This document shows, in pieces, positions 34,291-46,051 of a stretch of DNA of 64,000 bases; positions within the stretch are counted from its first letter, which is position 1, and each line of letters starts with the position of its first letter. Position numbers and translations under genes: made by a program. The notes under the pieces are model-generated. The model was not told the origin of the DNA and made no database searches. It was given only the letters and a program-made list of their open reading frames with translations. This DNA is from Larus michahellis (lineage: Eukaryota > Chordata > Aves > Charadriiformes > Laridae): positions 7,294,201 to 7,358,200 of the forward strand of contig NC_133913.1 in the NCBI RefSeq assembly GCF_964199755.1, written 5' to 3'.

Positions 34291-35735
34291 AAAAGCACAG
34301 GAACAGGCAATTCCATTGTGTCTCAAGCTAAGCAGACGGGGCAGAAGACCTCATGGAACTGAAGAGGAAGAAGAAATTGTACAAACTCTGGAAGGAAGGT
34401 CAGGCTTCGCAGGAAGGTTATAGAGCTCCGATTCACATATGCAGGGAGAAGGCAGGAAAGGCCAAGGCTCAATGAGAGTTGAGGGTTGGCCCGTCTTGTG
34501 TCAGTCAACAAGAAAGGATTTTTAAGTACGTAGACAGCAAGAGGAGGTCTAAAGAAAACATTGAACAAATACATGTTGAAGATGGTCACTTGACTAAAGT
34601 CCTGTTGAACTAATTAGATATCCTTCTGTGATGAGGTCACCCACCTAGTGGATGAAGGGAAGGTGGTGGATGGAGTTTTTCTGAATTTTACTAAGGCTTT
34701 TAATAGTGTCCCTATCCTTCTGGAAAAGTTGGGAAGTAAAGTGAGAAGTTCTGGAGAGTCAACTGTGGGATGAGCAGGTATATGCTGTGCTGGGTGAAAA
34801 ACTGGCTGAAAGGCAGGGCTCAAAGGGTTGTAGTGAATGGGGCTACATCTGGCTGATGACCAGTCAGCACTGGTGCTCCTCAGGGCTCAATTCTAGGGAC
34901 AGTTCTGTTCAATATTTTGATCAGTGATTTGGATGTAGGAGTTGAGTGTGCCATGAGCAATTTTGCTGATGATACCAAACTGGGAGGTGTTGACGCGTCT
35001 CTGGAGGGACAAAAGGCCTTGCAGAGGGATCTAGGTAAATTGGAGCATTGGGCAATCATTAATGGCATGAAATTTAACAAGTCCAAATGACAGATTCTGC
35101 ATCTGGGATGGAGTAACACCAGACACAGGTATAAATTTGGAGAGGAGTGGCTGGAGCTGCCCTGCAGAAAGGGATCTGGGGGTGCTGGTTGTCAGCAGGC
35201 TCAACAGGAGTCAGCAGTGTGCCCTGGAGGCCAGAGGGCAAACCACAGCCTGGGGTGCATTAACACAGTCCAACCAGCTGGTCAAGAGAGGGGATTATCC
35301 TGCTGTATTTAGCAGTGGGGCAGCCTCCCCTTGAATGCTGTGTGTAGTTCTGGGCTCCACAATTTAAGAAGGAAGTGCAGGTACTTGAATGCATCCAGAG
35401 GAGGACAACAAAGCCTGCGAAAAGGCTGGAAGGAATGTCCTATGAGGAGTGGCTAAGGACTTTGGGCTTGTCTAGTTTGGAGAAAAGGAGTCTGAGAGGT
35501 GACCTCATGGCTCTCTACAGCTTCCTGAGGAGGGGAAGTGGAGAGGGAGCTGCTGATGTCTTCTCCCTGGGATCCAGCGGCAGGACACATGACAATGGTT
35601 CAAAGCTGCATCAGGGGAAGTTCAAAGTTGTCATTAAGAAACATTTCTTTACTGAGAGAGTTTTCACACACGGGAACAGGCTTCCTAGATAGGAGGTTGA
35701 TGCCTGTCAGTAGTTAGGAGGCATTTTTGGACAAT
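34291..35735 (+). mobile_element. CR1 fragment (linker to C-terminus)
   Basis: Plus-strand CR1 starting at HLLKAQEQAIPLC, through RT remnants ([22 protein letters not shown]-like reading near 34,925-34,990, broken) to LECIQRRTTKPAKRLEGMSYEEW and NRLPR near 35,690. It is cut at 35,735 by the LTR of ERV1. Many frame breaks. Confidence 0.75.
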
Positions 35736-35738
35736 GTC

Positions 35739-36843
35739 TGTTGCGTGAAAGGGTACAAAGCAGTTTTGGCAGAAGATAAACCCCCTTGCATTGTAACACT
35801 CCTCACTGAAGTGGGAGGCTAGGCGCGGCTTGGTTTAAATTCTGGGTGATGCCCAATGCAGCACTATCAATCCAATCGTGTTTAATATGTATTAAAGCGT
35901 TACGATTTGGATACATTAATAGTAGACTGCACCTTCAGTCTAGTCGTGTTCATGAACTAGCACGGCCACTCTCGAGTCTTTGGTCACGTTCAGTGAGAAA
36001 CTGAAACAACTAGCTACTTAAACAGTGCAGTTTAAGTAAACAACAGATATATAGGTTCTTAGGATTGCCAGTGATAAATACACTGTCTTCAAAGCATGTG
36101 CAAATAAAGGTATTGTTAAATATACAAGATGCGTGACAAGTTATAAACAATACAGCGTGGCTATAAATGTAGGATAGAGATTCTCTAGAGAGACTTCTAA
36201 GTTCCCTGAGGAAACACTCGGTATAATCTAAGTCTTACACAAAGGCATCCCTATGGGGGGGAAGAAACTTCCAGCCCATCAACTGATCCCGGAAGCCAGT
36301 GATGGAGTTCTCCTCGACTTGTTCGCAATGGTGTCTTCCCTGATATCTCCCCTCTCTTGAGCTATTTTTATACTATTTTTTATCTTCAAAGTGGAGTTTG
36401 AGTGACTTTAGTCATAAATACATTTGTTATGACTGGTGCACTCAAGAAGGAGCGGTCGCACCTTGGAGGCAGGTAGCCTCTGGGATGGACGTGTGTTTTA
36501 GTACATTACGATGAGCAAAGTTCACACAAAGAACAACATTTCATCAAAATTTGACGAAATGTTGGCTCAGGGTAGCAAGTAGGCAGCTTATCGGTTCCAT
36601 AGTACCATCTCGTTACCATATCTGCTGTTCGTCACAAGGCAAGGTCATGGAATGATAACATTTCGTTCCATCCATTGTGTAGCTTCGCAAGCAACCTTGT
36701 ACAGGCAACCACAGAGGTTGCATTCTTCACATGCCAGCTCCGGCTGTTTTCTACCTCAGAAGCCTCTTGATTTTATACTTTTCCTTAATGTGTGAACAAT
36801 GCTGTACTTTTGTATTCTTGGCCAATTTATTAATTATTCCATA
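35739..36843 (-). repeat. ERV1 3' LTR
   Basis: A 1,105-bp LTR on the minus strand, start (T)ATGGAATAATTA, where the expected TG has become TA, and end CACGCAACA. A purine-rich stretch (GGGGTGGATTATA) lies just before it, as a polypurine tract should. It aligns end to end with the solo LTR at 22,209-23,301; the AATAAA of that copy is altered here. Confidence 0.85.
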
Positions 36844-36884
36844 TAATCCACCCCGTGACTACAGTCGCTCAAGCTCCACAATAC

Positions 36885-39438
36885 TCAATACTGATAGGGA
36901 ATATCACTTGTCCTCTTGGGGTGGGGGTTATCAAGTGCAAATACATATCGTGGAGTGATCAAGCGAGTTAAGCTTTTCATCATAATCCAAAGTCTAACAT
37001 ACAAAACAACTGTCAAAGAAAAGCACAATACAGTGAGTACTAGTAAAACAACAACAGGATGAAGCATCTTATTAAAAAGTCCTGTAGCTGTTGGTGACCA
37101 TCCAAAAAGAGTGTCCCACCATTCATGTCCTCCATCTCTCTTGACTCTTTCCAGCACTTGGTGTATTTCTTCAACATCATGACGGACAGTCATCAAAGTT
37201 CTTTGCCCATTTTCTTGGGCCTCTTTCAGCAGTCACTTCAAGTCATCGTTTTGTAGCAGCTTCTTCACCAGTATGAGATTCATTCTGACAGGGGTAGGCA
37301 ACAGATCTCGAATCAATGTGTAATTAGATTGTAGCAATTGAAAAGACGTAACAGTAGCTGAATAATTGAAGTCACATCCGATAATGTTAGTAAAGTTACA
37401 AACACAAAGATTTGAGTGATTACTTATATCAACTACTATGTCATCTATGAACACAAGACTACAGGGAGACCTCATGCAAACGCACCCTTTCCCAATATAT
37501 ACAAGCACAGTTTCTGGGGTTTCATTGGGATGTATCTTAAACTGAGAAACATTCTGGTTGGTGTCAAGATAAATGTCTTGTGCTTTGAGAGTATTACTCT
37601 CACAAATGAATCCTTGCTGGTCTCATGAAACGCATGCGTCAACATCAACAGTTTGCCATTTATTCTCATTTTGTTGTGCCCACAGTCTATGCTCTATTGG
37701 ATAGAGTATAGCTCCATGGTGACTCAACCCCAGGGCGATGATTGGGTATATGGTGTATACTAAAGCATTGCGTATTGTTAAGACAAAAGCTGTGGCCTTG
37801 CTCTCAATGGGATCATAGGTGAAATTAACCAGGTACCATCAGGATTGAAATTTTTTCTCAAACTCAATTGCATTATCCCATATTACTTTTAGAATTTTGG
37901 TGGGCTAGGTGCCTTACTCACCTTCCCTAATGATTGTGGCTGTCATAGATTGCATCCACAATTGTGCTTGGATACAACTAACAGCCAAAGAAAGCAACAT
38001 TATTTTGGGTTGTACTGAGTGAATTTGTGATCAGCTGATGGTCCTTTTCACCTGTTTCTTCCCACTGAGGCAATATATTCGATAAAAGCCATTGGTGATT
38101 TCCCAACGCTGATAGAGAGGACTGTAGAGGATGTTTTAATTTGTCTAGATCACTAGTGGTTGTGACTAGTTTGTTGGCAAGTATCTCAGCATCTATACTA
38201 TTGAAGACTCCAAGTCCTGTTCCTGAGATACCAGTCACATCTCTCTTCAGTTGTTGTGAGGTGGCAAAAGTTCATCTGTGTAACCTTGCTGACCCCCCTG
38301 CATAAGATATACTCAGGAATGGTGAGCAGGTAGGCTTGATCGCAGAGATATTAATCTGCATTGACAATTCTATTCATTTGAGGGAATATGTTGGATTAAA
38401 CAGTATCTGTTGTTGGCCTGTGTGTTTAATAACATAAGGGCCAGTGTTGAAGGTGTAAGGAGTTAGACTAATGGAAGGCTGAGTCGGTACACCTTTGAAA
38501 GTTTGTGAGGGTGTAGGTTTTCCATTATTTTCAGCAGGTTCAGGGGTATTTGAGTCAATCATAAATTCAAATGACAATTCTGTGCCCTTATAGCCCCAAA
38601 GACAATACACTACTATAGGTTTGGTAAAAGTGAAGCTGTGCCAGCAATCTGAATTTGGCTCCATAATTTTGTAACATTGAGTGTTATATTTTTCTGGTTT
38701 GGTAGAGTCCACGTAGATGGTTTTAATCTCAGTTGGCCTGTGGTAAGTAGACCCATTGATAACTCAGCAACCAATGTGTATTTTCTTTCCAGGGGCGGCT
38801 TCGATTTTAGCCATTTGAAGTGAGTCTTTCCATCTCCATTTATCTCTGGAATATACTTCACTGCCTTGTATAACCAGAGTGGAGAGATTTAAATCCTTTT
38901 TGTTTTCTGCTGTTCCAGTGCTTGCAGTGTACTGTGACAATGCATTATCCCAAAGCTCATTAGTTGGGTCAGGTTCAACTATGTCTATCTTGAATTCTAA
39001 CAGCAGTGCTATTTCATCCTGTTGCCAACAACAAGTTACAAAAGTGGGTTCCACAAGAGTAAAATTATAACAGCAATCCCACTCGTTGGTGACACAGTGC
39101 TTTGTTGTCATTGAGCGTGAGTTCTGAGGGTGAAATATCTCTGTTCTCATGGCCTTCTCGTGGTTTGAACCGTTGATCATTCTACATCCTACTTAGATTT
39201 CCAGCCCTGCCTTACCTTTCAGGGTTGGGTACCAACTATTCCAGGTCCACTCATGTAACACCTCATTTTCATGTAGAACTACAATGGCCAAACTCAGTTC
39301 TCCCTTTCTTGTTCCTGCCATCTCATTGTGTTTAACAAAAGCTTGAGACCATGGCCACTCTGGATGTCTTTGACTACAAACAACAGGAAATAAAAAGGTA
39401 AAACTGAATAGCATCAATTCCATCTGCCAATTCATCAT
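36885..39438 (-). pseudogene. ERV1 env, broken
   Basis: Minus-strand envelope remnant. Start region near 39,438 has a hydrophobic signal peptide; a surface-like part with many Trp, Cys and several Asn-X-Ser/Thr sites follows to about 38,370; a helical stretch (37,978-38,238) resembles the heptad region of a transmembrane subunit; the C-terminal part at 36,885-37,196 has WWDTLFGWSP before a hydrophobic anchor of about 25 residues. The WxxxLFGWSP-type pre-anchor recalls gamma-like envelopes, but that is only a local likeness. At least four stops or frameshifts break it; it cannot give a complete protein. Confidence 0.75.
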
Positions 39439-39627
39439 TTTAGAATTTGGTCCTCCAGATAGCCATACATAATAAAAATAACATTATTGCCAGGATCAAT
39501 GTCAGGATTCCCTGGAGACACTCAGGGTTAGCGTAGGCCAATCCGTCTGTCCACGTACAGTTCATTCAAGATTCCTGTAAGACACAAAGGAAAAGAAAAT
39601 CTGCTCGGTCTTATTTTACTGATGGGG

Positions 39628-40281
39628 TTAAAAAGAGGGCGAGATCCACCGGGTGCTGATCCAGTGTGTCTTCCCTGAACAGTCTTTGGCTTCCCATGCA
39701 TGGGGATTTTTGGGAGTAGCTAGCACCATTGGAACCATTCCAGTCTGAGGCATTTTCACTAGCACAGGTTGCCCAGGGTGAAATCTTCCTAGGTATTTTC
39801 CCGGTTCATTGGGAACTTTTGGAGTGATGATATTGGCAGATACACAGAAAGTTTTCATTTTAGGACAGCCATCTCCACTCCATCTGTTATTTAATTGATA
39901 GATGGCATCATCCAATCACAAATGCGAACCAGGTTCATGAGTTTTTGCAAAACGCTTAACCAATCCATTGGTGCGTTCAACAATGCCATTAGCCTGAGGA
40001 TAAGAGGGAGTATGAAATACCCATCGAATCCCTTCTTCTTTGGCCCAATCTTGTACCACTGTAGAGGTAAAGTGTGAACCGTTATCACTTTGGATTTCCT
40101 CAGAAAGGGGAAGTGTGCTGAACCACCCCTTTAGACCTTTTACTGTGTTGTCCCCAGTAGCTGATTTGAAGCTGATGGCCACAGTGATGCCGGAGATAAT
40201 CTCCACTCCTACTAGGACGTATCTTTTCTCACCTGATGATCTCAAGGACCCAATATAATCAATCTGCCATGAATGACACAA
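39628..40281 (-). pseudogene. ERV1 integrase core and C-terminus
   Basis: One frame with a single in-frame TGA at 39,916-39,918. Upstream of the stop lies the catalytic core: first Asp in WQIDYIG, second in SDNGSHF, and the Glu in GIVERTNGL, spaced as in retroviral DDE integrases. Downstream is the C-terminal DNA-binding part (PGQPVLVKMP and THWISTRWISP). Integrase inserts viral DNA into the host chromosome. Preceded by the zinc-binding domain at 40,282-40,480. Confidence 0.82.
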
Positions 40282-40750
40282 TGTTTTCTTGTCCTGAATG
40301 TGTAAGGGAGGCGCCTTACTGGAATGATCTTTACTGAGTCGTAGGTGACATTCTGAACAGGCAGTTACTACTTATTTGCACAGCTTAACTGATACAGGCA
40401 ACCCTCGGGCTAGATCTTGCTTGTATAGGTCAGCACAGCCTGTGTGGCCACGCTTAACATGTAACCATTCGAGTAAGCATTCCCATTCCCAACCATCATC
40501 TACAATATCAATTTGCTACAGCCACGTGAGGCTATCTACCTGTTGGTTGAATTAGGCCTTGATCGAGGTCGAACAATCAGGGCCCTTTACCCAACCAATG
40601 TGCAGTGCTCTCTGTCCTCCTGTTTCTAACAGTTGCTTACAACTATCCGTCTCCCAAACTGCGACCCTATTCACCTGGGTCAGCACAGAGCAGTGTTGCA
40701 TCTTTGGGCACCAGGTCATAGTCCTAGGCCTGCCTTCACCCAAGGGGTGT
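40282..40750 (-). pseudogene. ERV1 pol: RNase H end and integrase zinc domain
   Basis: Broken frames. Around 40,320-40,470 there are a His pair (WLHVKRGH) and a Cys pair (ACSEC), the HHCC zinc-binding domain of integrase. FNQQVDSLT near 40,530 is the usual end of the RNase H domain. Stops occur in between. Reverse transcriptase is not present. Confidence 0.65.
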
Positions 40751-40859
40751 TGGGTTCACTGGGACAGGGGACTCCAGTGAGTGGCCTGCTGTAGCTGATA
40801 CCAATAGGAACTTGTGAACACCTCAGCCCTACATATCTGGGCAACAGATGAAACATGCC

Positions 40860-41474
40860 AGATGCTAGAGGGTGATAGAATTGCATGGGGAAGCTGTCCC
40901 TGCTGCTCATGCCATGGCATACTGACCATGGCCCCTAGATCAGGAGATGGAGGGAAGCGGCAGGTGGAGTAGGCAATGTGGGCCATCCCCAAGGCTATTC
41001 ACCCATTCCCAGTTCCTGGCATCCTTTGGGAACATGGTCTTCTGAGCCTCCTTGCCCAGCACAGCTCCACCCAAAGCAAGAGGAGCACTCTTCCCCAAGA
41101 GCTTGTGGGACTGCAGACCTCCCAGGCCTCCCACATGCCCACAGTTCCCCTCTGGAGGACAGCAGTTGTCATGATTCCCTTTCACATGACATGGTCCATG
41201 GCCAAGGGGCTATTTCTGAGCAGAGCTGCAGCAAGGCAAGGACTGATGGCCGTTGGCTGTGGAGTAACCAGGGATGTCTTCTTCAGCTTTAAGAGGCAGT
41301 GCCTGAAAGGGGATTCCCTGCAGTGTGTCCCACCCTCCAATGCCTCTAGGAGTGATGAAGGGTTCCCCTGTGCCCTCATCTGATTCCTACCACAAAGCAA
41401 TGGCTTTCTCCTTCCACAGTCAGTGTGCAGATGGAAAGATCATGTAAAGGGCACAGGCAGGGTTGCATCAATTG
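40860..41474. repeat. K4 unit, 3' flank
   Basis: Diverged copy of the sequence downstream of the keratins (CATGGCCCCTAG, CAAGAGCTTGTGGGACTGC; compare 50,620-50,830 and 60,970-61,160). No gene. Confidence 0.6.
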
Positions 41475-41480
41475 TTTAAT
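41475..41480 (-). terminator. K4 polyadenylation signal, displaced
   Basis: ATTAAA on the minus strand, the counterpart of the K5 signal at 51,101. It is now about 4.5 kb from the K4 stop codon because a CR1 has inserted 16 bases in front of it (41,497-45,639). Confidence 0.6.
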
Positions 41481-41501
41481 GAGTCTAAAGAGGGAAGGGT
41501 C

Positions 41502-42607
41502 ATGGTAAGAACTCGGCAGAAGGCCATACTATCCCTGAGCTCTGCACCGAGCAGCTCCGATGTGGCCACTCAGATGGAGCTTGAGTGGGAACATGCTGCC
41601 ACCCAGGTGTCAGGTTGCAGGGTGTGCCCTGCTGTAGCGCCTGTGTTGAATGGCAGTGGTGAGCAGACCTGTGGGAGGTGTGCCCAGGTAGAGGAACTCC
41701 TTCACCTAGTGATGGAGCTCCGTGAGGAGGTAAGTCGTCTGAGAAGTATAAGGGATTGTGAACAGGAGATAGATAACTGGAGTCGATCCTGCCTTCCCTG
41801 AAAGAAGCACCTCAGGCAGACAGAGCTCCACATACAGAGCACTCCCCACCCTCTAGCAGCACAGCTGAATGTGAAGATTCAGAGGACAGGGGCCAGTGGC
41901 AACAAATCCCTGTCCGGCGTGGCAGGCGTGCCATCCAGGTGACCCCCACACCATCTGAGGTGCCCTTGCAGAACGGATATGATGTTCTGCAAAGGGAACT
42001 GGAGGATGAGGAGGACAACAGCTTACTGAACTTGGAGTTGTCACTGAGGCCGAGACGGATTAAGCCTCGTATAACAACATCTTCGGTTAGGAAAGAAAGA
42101 CGGGTCCTTGTAGTAGGGGACTCGATTCTGAAGGGAGTAGAAGGTCCCATATGTAGACCAGACCCAATCTGTAGGGAGGTCTGATGTCTCCCTGGGGCCA
42201 AAGTTAAGGATGTCCGGAAGAAACTCCCTACCCTAGTTAGGCCTACTGACTACTACCCTTTATGGATTTTTCAGTTAGGCAATGATGAAATTTCAGGAAG
42301 AAGCCTGAGGGCAATGAAGAAAGACTTCAGGGCCCTGGGACGGATGGTTAGGGGATCAGGAGCACAAGTAGTGTTTGCTTCTATCCCAACAGTTGCAAGG
42401 ATAGATGAGAAGATTAATAGGAAATGCCAGCTGTTCAATGCCTGGCTCAGAGACTGGTGTCATCGGCAGGACTTGGGGTTCTTTGATTATGGGCTGCTTT
42501 TCAGGACGCCAGGCCTGCTGGCAACAGACGGCAAAAGCCTGTCTCAGAGGGGGAAAAGGGTTTTAGGGCAAGAGTTGGCGGGGCTCCTTGACAGGGCTTT
42601 AGACTAG
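41502..42607 (+). pseudogene. CR1 ORF1, lightly broken
   Basis: Starts MVRTRQKAILSLSSAP; Cys-rich and coiled-coil part (CGRCAQVEELLHLVMELREE) to 41,801. A frameshift lies between 41,801 and 41,939; then the esterase part VLVVGDSILKGVEG is cut by a TGA at 42,182-42,184 where the related element at 16,480 has a Cys codon; the same frame continues to 42,607 (FRALGRMVRGSGAQVVF, then LGFFDYGLLF). Two lesions only, so it was lost recently. ORF1 of CR1 encodes an RNA-binding and esterase-like protein. Confidence 0.8.
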
Positions 42608-42609
42608 AT

Positions 42610-45549
42610 TTGAAGGGGGATGGGGATAGATCCATGCTTGCTAGCAAAAAGCCTGAAGGTGGCATGCTGGCACTAGACTTGGAAAAGATAGGGGGCGTAA
42701 CCAGGCTCCTTAGGAATAAGTCTGGGGGTGGCAGAATTTCGGCTCCCACCAGTAAAAAGGAGAAAGGACCTGTAGCCCAGCTGAAGTGCTTATACACTAA
42801 TGCACGTAGCATGGGTAACAAAGAGGAGGAGCTGGAAGCCATTGTGCAGCAGGATAATTATGATGTAGTCGCCATCACAGAAACGTGGTGGGATGACTCA
42901 CATAGCTATAGTGCTGCCATGGATGCCTATAGGCTCTTCAGGAAGGATAGGCAAGCAAGGAGAGGCGGGGGTGTGGCCCTGTATGTTAAGGAGTGCTATG
43001 AATGCTTTGAACTTAATGATGGTGATAATGAGACTGAGTGTTTATGGGTAAGAATCAGGGGCAGGGCTAACAAGGCAGATATCGTAGTAGGAGTCTGTTA
43101 TAGACCGCCCAATCAGGATGAGGAGGCAGATGAAATATTCTGTAAACGGCTGGGAGAAGTCTCAAGATCGCGAGCTCTTGTCCTCGTGAGGGACTTCAAT
43201 TTGCCGGACATCTGCTGGGAATACAATACAGCAGGGAGGGAACGGTCTAGAAGGTTCCTGGAATGTGCTGGGGATAACTTCCTGACACAGCTAGTGAGAG
43301 AGCCAACTAGGGAAGGTGCCCTGCTGGATCTGTTGTTTGTAAACAGGGAAGGTCTTGTGGGGGATGTGAAGGTTGGAGGCTGTCTTGGGAACAGTGACCA
43401 TGAAATGATAGAGTTTTCGATTCTGCGAGAAGCAAGGAGAGGGGTCAGCAGAACTGCTACCTTGGACTTCCGGAGGGCGGACTTTGGGCTTTTCAGGAGC
43501 CTGTTTGACAAAGTCCCCTGGGAGGCAGTCCTCCAGAGCAAAGGAGCCCAGGAAGCCTGGATGATTTTCAAGAAGGAAGTCTTAAAGGCGCAGGAGCAGG
43601 CTGTCCCCATGTGCCAGAAGACAAGCCGTCGGGGAAAAAGGCCGGCCTGGCTAAACAGGGAGCTAGTGTTGCAACTTCGGGAAAAAAAGAGGATCTATGG
43701 CCTCTGGAAGGAAGGGCAGGCCACTCAAGACGACTACAAAGAGGTAGTTAAGCTATGTAGGGAAAAAATCAGGAGGGCCAAAGCCCAGCTGGAGCTAAAC
43801 CTGGCTTCTGTTGTCAAGGACAACAAAAAAAGCTTCTATAAATATATTAGCAATAGGAAGAGGACTAAGGATTATCTCTGTCCTCTAGTAGATGGGGCCG
43901 GCAACATAGTGACCAAGGATGAGGAAAAGGCTGAGGTACTTAATGAAGTCTTTGCCTCAGTCTTCAGCAGTAGGACCAGGTGTTCCCTGAGCACCCAGAC
44001 CCCTGAACTAGAAGACAGGGATAGGGAGCAGAATGAAGCCCCTGTAATCCAAAGGGAAATGGTGAGGGACCTGCTTCAGCACCTGGAGGTGCACAAATCT
44101 ATGGGGCCGGATGGGATCCACCCAAGGGTATTGAAAGAGCTGGCGGAGGTGCTCGCCAGGCCACTTGGTATCATTTATGAGCAGTCCTGGACAACCGGGG
44201 AGGTCCCAGCTGACTGGAGGTTAGCAAATGTGACACCCATCCACAAGAAGGGCTGGAAGGAGGATCCAGGGAACTACAGGCCAGTCAGTCTGACCTCGGT
44301 GCCTGGAAAGGTCATGGAACAGATCCTCCTCAGTGCCATTACACGGCACATGCAGGAGAACAGGGTGATCAGGCCCAGTCAGCATGTGTTTGTGAAGGGC
44401 AGGTCATGCCTATCAAACCTAATATCCTTCTATGATAAGGTGACCCACTTAGTGGATGAGGGAAAAGCTGTGGATGTTATCTACTTGGATTTTTGCAAAG
44501 CTTTTGACACTGTTTCCCACAGCATTCTCCTGGAGAAACTGGCTGCTCATGGCCTGGACAGGTGTACTCTTCGCTGGGTAAAAAACTGGCTGGATGGCCG
44601 TGCCCAGAGAGTGGTGGTAAATGGAGTTAAATCCAGTTGGTGTCCGGTCACAAGTGGTGTCCCCCAGGGCTCGGTGCTGGGGCCGGTTCTCTTTAATATC
44701 TTTATCAATGATCTGGATGAAGGGATCGAATGCACCCTCAGTAAGTTCGCAGATGACACTAAACTGGGCGGGCGTGTTGATCTGCTTGAGGGTAGGTTGG
44801 CTCTGCAGAGGGACCTGGACAGGCTGGACCGATGGGCTGAGGCCAATGGTATGAGGTTCAACAAGGCCAAATGCCGGGTCCTGCACTTGGGTCACAACAA
44901 CCCCATGCAGCGCTACAGGATTGGGGCAGAGTGGCTTGAAAGCAGCTCGACAGAAAAGGACTTGGGAGTGTTGGTTGACAGCCGGCTGAATATGAGCCAG
45001 CAGTGTGCCCAGGTGGCCAAGAAGGCCAACAGCATCCTAGCCTGTATCAGGAATAGTGTGGAGAGCCGGACTGGGGAAGTGATCATCCCCCTGTACTCGG
45101 CACTGGTGAGGCCCCACCTCGAGTACTGCGTTCAGTTTTGGGCCCCTCGCTACAAGAGGGACATTGAGGTGTTGGAGCGTGTCCAGAGAAGGGCTACAAA
45201 GCTGGTGAGGGGTCTGGAGGACAAACCTTATGAAGAACGACTGAGGGAGCTGGGGTTGTTTAGCCTGGAGAAGAGGAGGCTGAGGGGAGACCTTATCACC
45301 CTCTACAACTCCCTGAAAGGAGGTTGTAGAGAGATGGGGGCTGACCTCTTCTCCCTGGTGACAAGTGATAGGACGAGGGGAAACGGGTTCAAGTTACGTC
45401 AGGGGAGGTTTAGATTAGATATTAGGAGACATTTTTTCACTGAAAGGGTTATTAAACATTGGAATAGGCTGCCCAGGGAGGTGGTGGATTCACCATCCCT
45501 GGAGGTGTTTAAAAAAAGAGTAGATGGGGCACTTAGGGACATGGTTTAG
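42610..45549 (+). CDS. CR1 ORF2 protein (endonuclease and RT), intact
   Basis: A 979-codon open frame without lesion. AP-type endonuclease about residues 58-280: YTNARS (62-67), AITETWW (88-94), DFNLPDICW, and [10 protein letters not shown] with the catalytic SDH. Linker with [13 protein letters not shown]. Reverse transcriptase about 490-800: [37 protein letters not shown] (about 625), [11 protein letters not shown], catalytic FADDTKLGG (713-721). C-terminal domain with [14 protein letters not shown]. It nicks DNA and copies its own RNA into the break. All catalytic residues I can check are kept; the Gly before DFNLPD is Arg (VRDFN), of unknown effect. It starts three bases after the ORF1 stop. 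Possibly competent for movement if ORF1 protein is supplied. Confidence 0.9.
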   Translation: MKGDGDRSMLASKKPEGGMLALDLEKIGGVTRLLRNKSGGGRISAPTSKKEKGPVAQLKCLYTNARSMGNKEEELEAIVQQDNYDVVAITETWWDDSHSYSAAMDAYRLFRKDRQARRGGGVALYVKECYECFELNDGDNETECLWVRIRGRANKADIVVGVCYRPPNQDEEADEIFCKRLGEVSRSRALVLVRDFNLPDICWEYNTAGRERSRRFLECAGDNFLTQLVREPTREGALLDLLFVNREGLVGDVKVGGCLGNSDHEMIEFSILREARRGVSRTATLDFRRADFGLFRSLFDKVPWEAVLQSKGAQEAWMIFKKEVLKAQEQAVPMCQKTSRRGKRPAWLNRELVLQLREKKRIYGLWKEGQATQDDYKEVVKLCREKIRRAKAQLELNLASVVKDNKKSFYKYISNRKRTKDYLCPLVDGAGNIVTKDEEKAEVLNEVFASVFSSRTRCSLSTQTPELEDRDREQNEAPVIQREMVRDLLQHLEVHKSMGPDGIHPRVLKELAEVLARPLGIIYEQSWTTGEVPADWRLANVTPIHKKGWKEDPGNYRPVSLTSVPGKVMEQILLSAITRHMQENRVIRPSQHVFVKGRSCLSNLISFYDKVTHLVDEGKAVDVIYLDFCKAFDTVSHSILLEKLAAHGLDRCTLRWVKNWLDGRAQRVVVNGVKSSWCPVTSGVPQGSVLGPVLFNIFINDLDEGIECTLSKFADDTKLGGRVDLLEGRLALQRDLDRLDRWAEANGMRFNKAKCRVLHLGHNNPMQRYRIGAEWLESSSTEKDLGVLVDSRLNMSQQCAQVAKKANSILACIRNSVESRTGEVIIPLYSALVRPHLEYCVQFWAPRYKRDIEVLERVQRRATKLVRGLEDKPYEERLRELGLFSLEKRRLRGDLITLYNSLKGGCREMGADLFSLVTSDRTRGNGFKLRQGRFRLDIRRHFFTERVIKHWNRLPREVVDSPSLEVFKKRVDGALRDMV

Positions 45550-45639
45550 AAGAGGCTCTTGTCAGGGTAGGCTAAAGGTTGGACTCGATGATCTTAAAGG
45601 TCCCTTCCAACCTCAGCAATTCTATGATTCTATGATTCT

Positions 45640-46051
45640 AAATGAGGTCATTCCAAGTGGAGGCCCCCAGCGTGGGGAGCAGAAGGAGCAGACAAGAATG
45701 TGTTCCCCATTTCCTGTGGCAGAGTTCCCACAGGGCATCTGTTGACCTGCCCAGCAGAGAAAGGCAGGCTAGCAGGTCCCTCCAGGCTGCTTTCTGGGGT
45801 CTTCACAACAAAGCTTTGAGGGAAGCACCGGACATCAAAGAAAAGAGAGAAAAAGGGTGAACGGAGGACAGGAAAGGTAAATATTGACTGTGTTTTCAGA
45901 GAGCCCAGGTCAGCGTATTCATGTCTGTCCTTGCAGGGAGAGTCAGAGATGTTCAGCTGCTCTTAAAAAAAATGGCATGAAGTCGGATCCTCTGTCCAGC
46001 ACCATGTTCTGAGTTCCAAGGGGTCCTTACAGGGAGCCATTGACCGCATGT
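45640..46051 (-). other. K4 proximal 3' untranslated region
   Basis: The part of the K4 3' untranslated region between the stop codon and the CR1. It is diverged from K2 and K5 but keeps GGTCATTCCAAGTGGAGGCC next to the CR1. No gene. Confidence 0.6.

Larger units (their letters stand above)
35739..40750 (-). mobile_element. Endogenous retrovirus ERV1, 5'-truncated
   Basis: Minus-strand provirus remnant about 5 kb long: end of pol (RNase H to integrase), env, and the 3' LTR. No 5' LTR, primer site, gag or protease is present, and at its 5' side (about 40,750-40,860) it passes into keratin-unit sequence without a recognisable LTR. The boundary is uncertain by about 100 bases. The base following the LTR end is ATGTC (35,734-35,738), the only half of a target duplication left. 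All reading frames are damaged. The env shape (signal peptide, surface part, transmembrane subunit with long helical part and C-terminal anchor) is clear, but I do not assign a retroviral genus. Confidence 0.85.
41497..45639 (+). mobile_element. CR1 LINE, near full length, young
   Basis: About 4.14 kb, plus strand, with ORF1, an unbroken ORF2 and the 3' end GGTTGGACTCGATGATCTT, CCTTCCAACCTCAGC and two and a half ATTCTATG repeats. The left flank AATGAGTCTAAAGAGGGAA and right flank GGTCATTCCAAGTGG are joined in keratin K2 (12,674-12,712), so the insertion lies in the 3' untranslated region of K4, antisense to it. CR1 normally makes little or no target duplication; none is clear here. Confidence 0.92.

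Noticed and set aside
33136-35735. A single CR1 with 5' inversion by twin priming
   Set aside because: The inverted part and the forward part overlap by about 90 residues of the linker region, which twin priming would not give. Two separate elements or a rearrangement are more likely.
42610-45549. The 979-codon frame as a host gene
   Set aside because: Endonuclease and RT motifs, ORF1 upstream and ATTCTATG-type end show it is CR1 ORF2.
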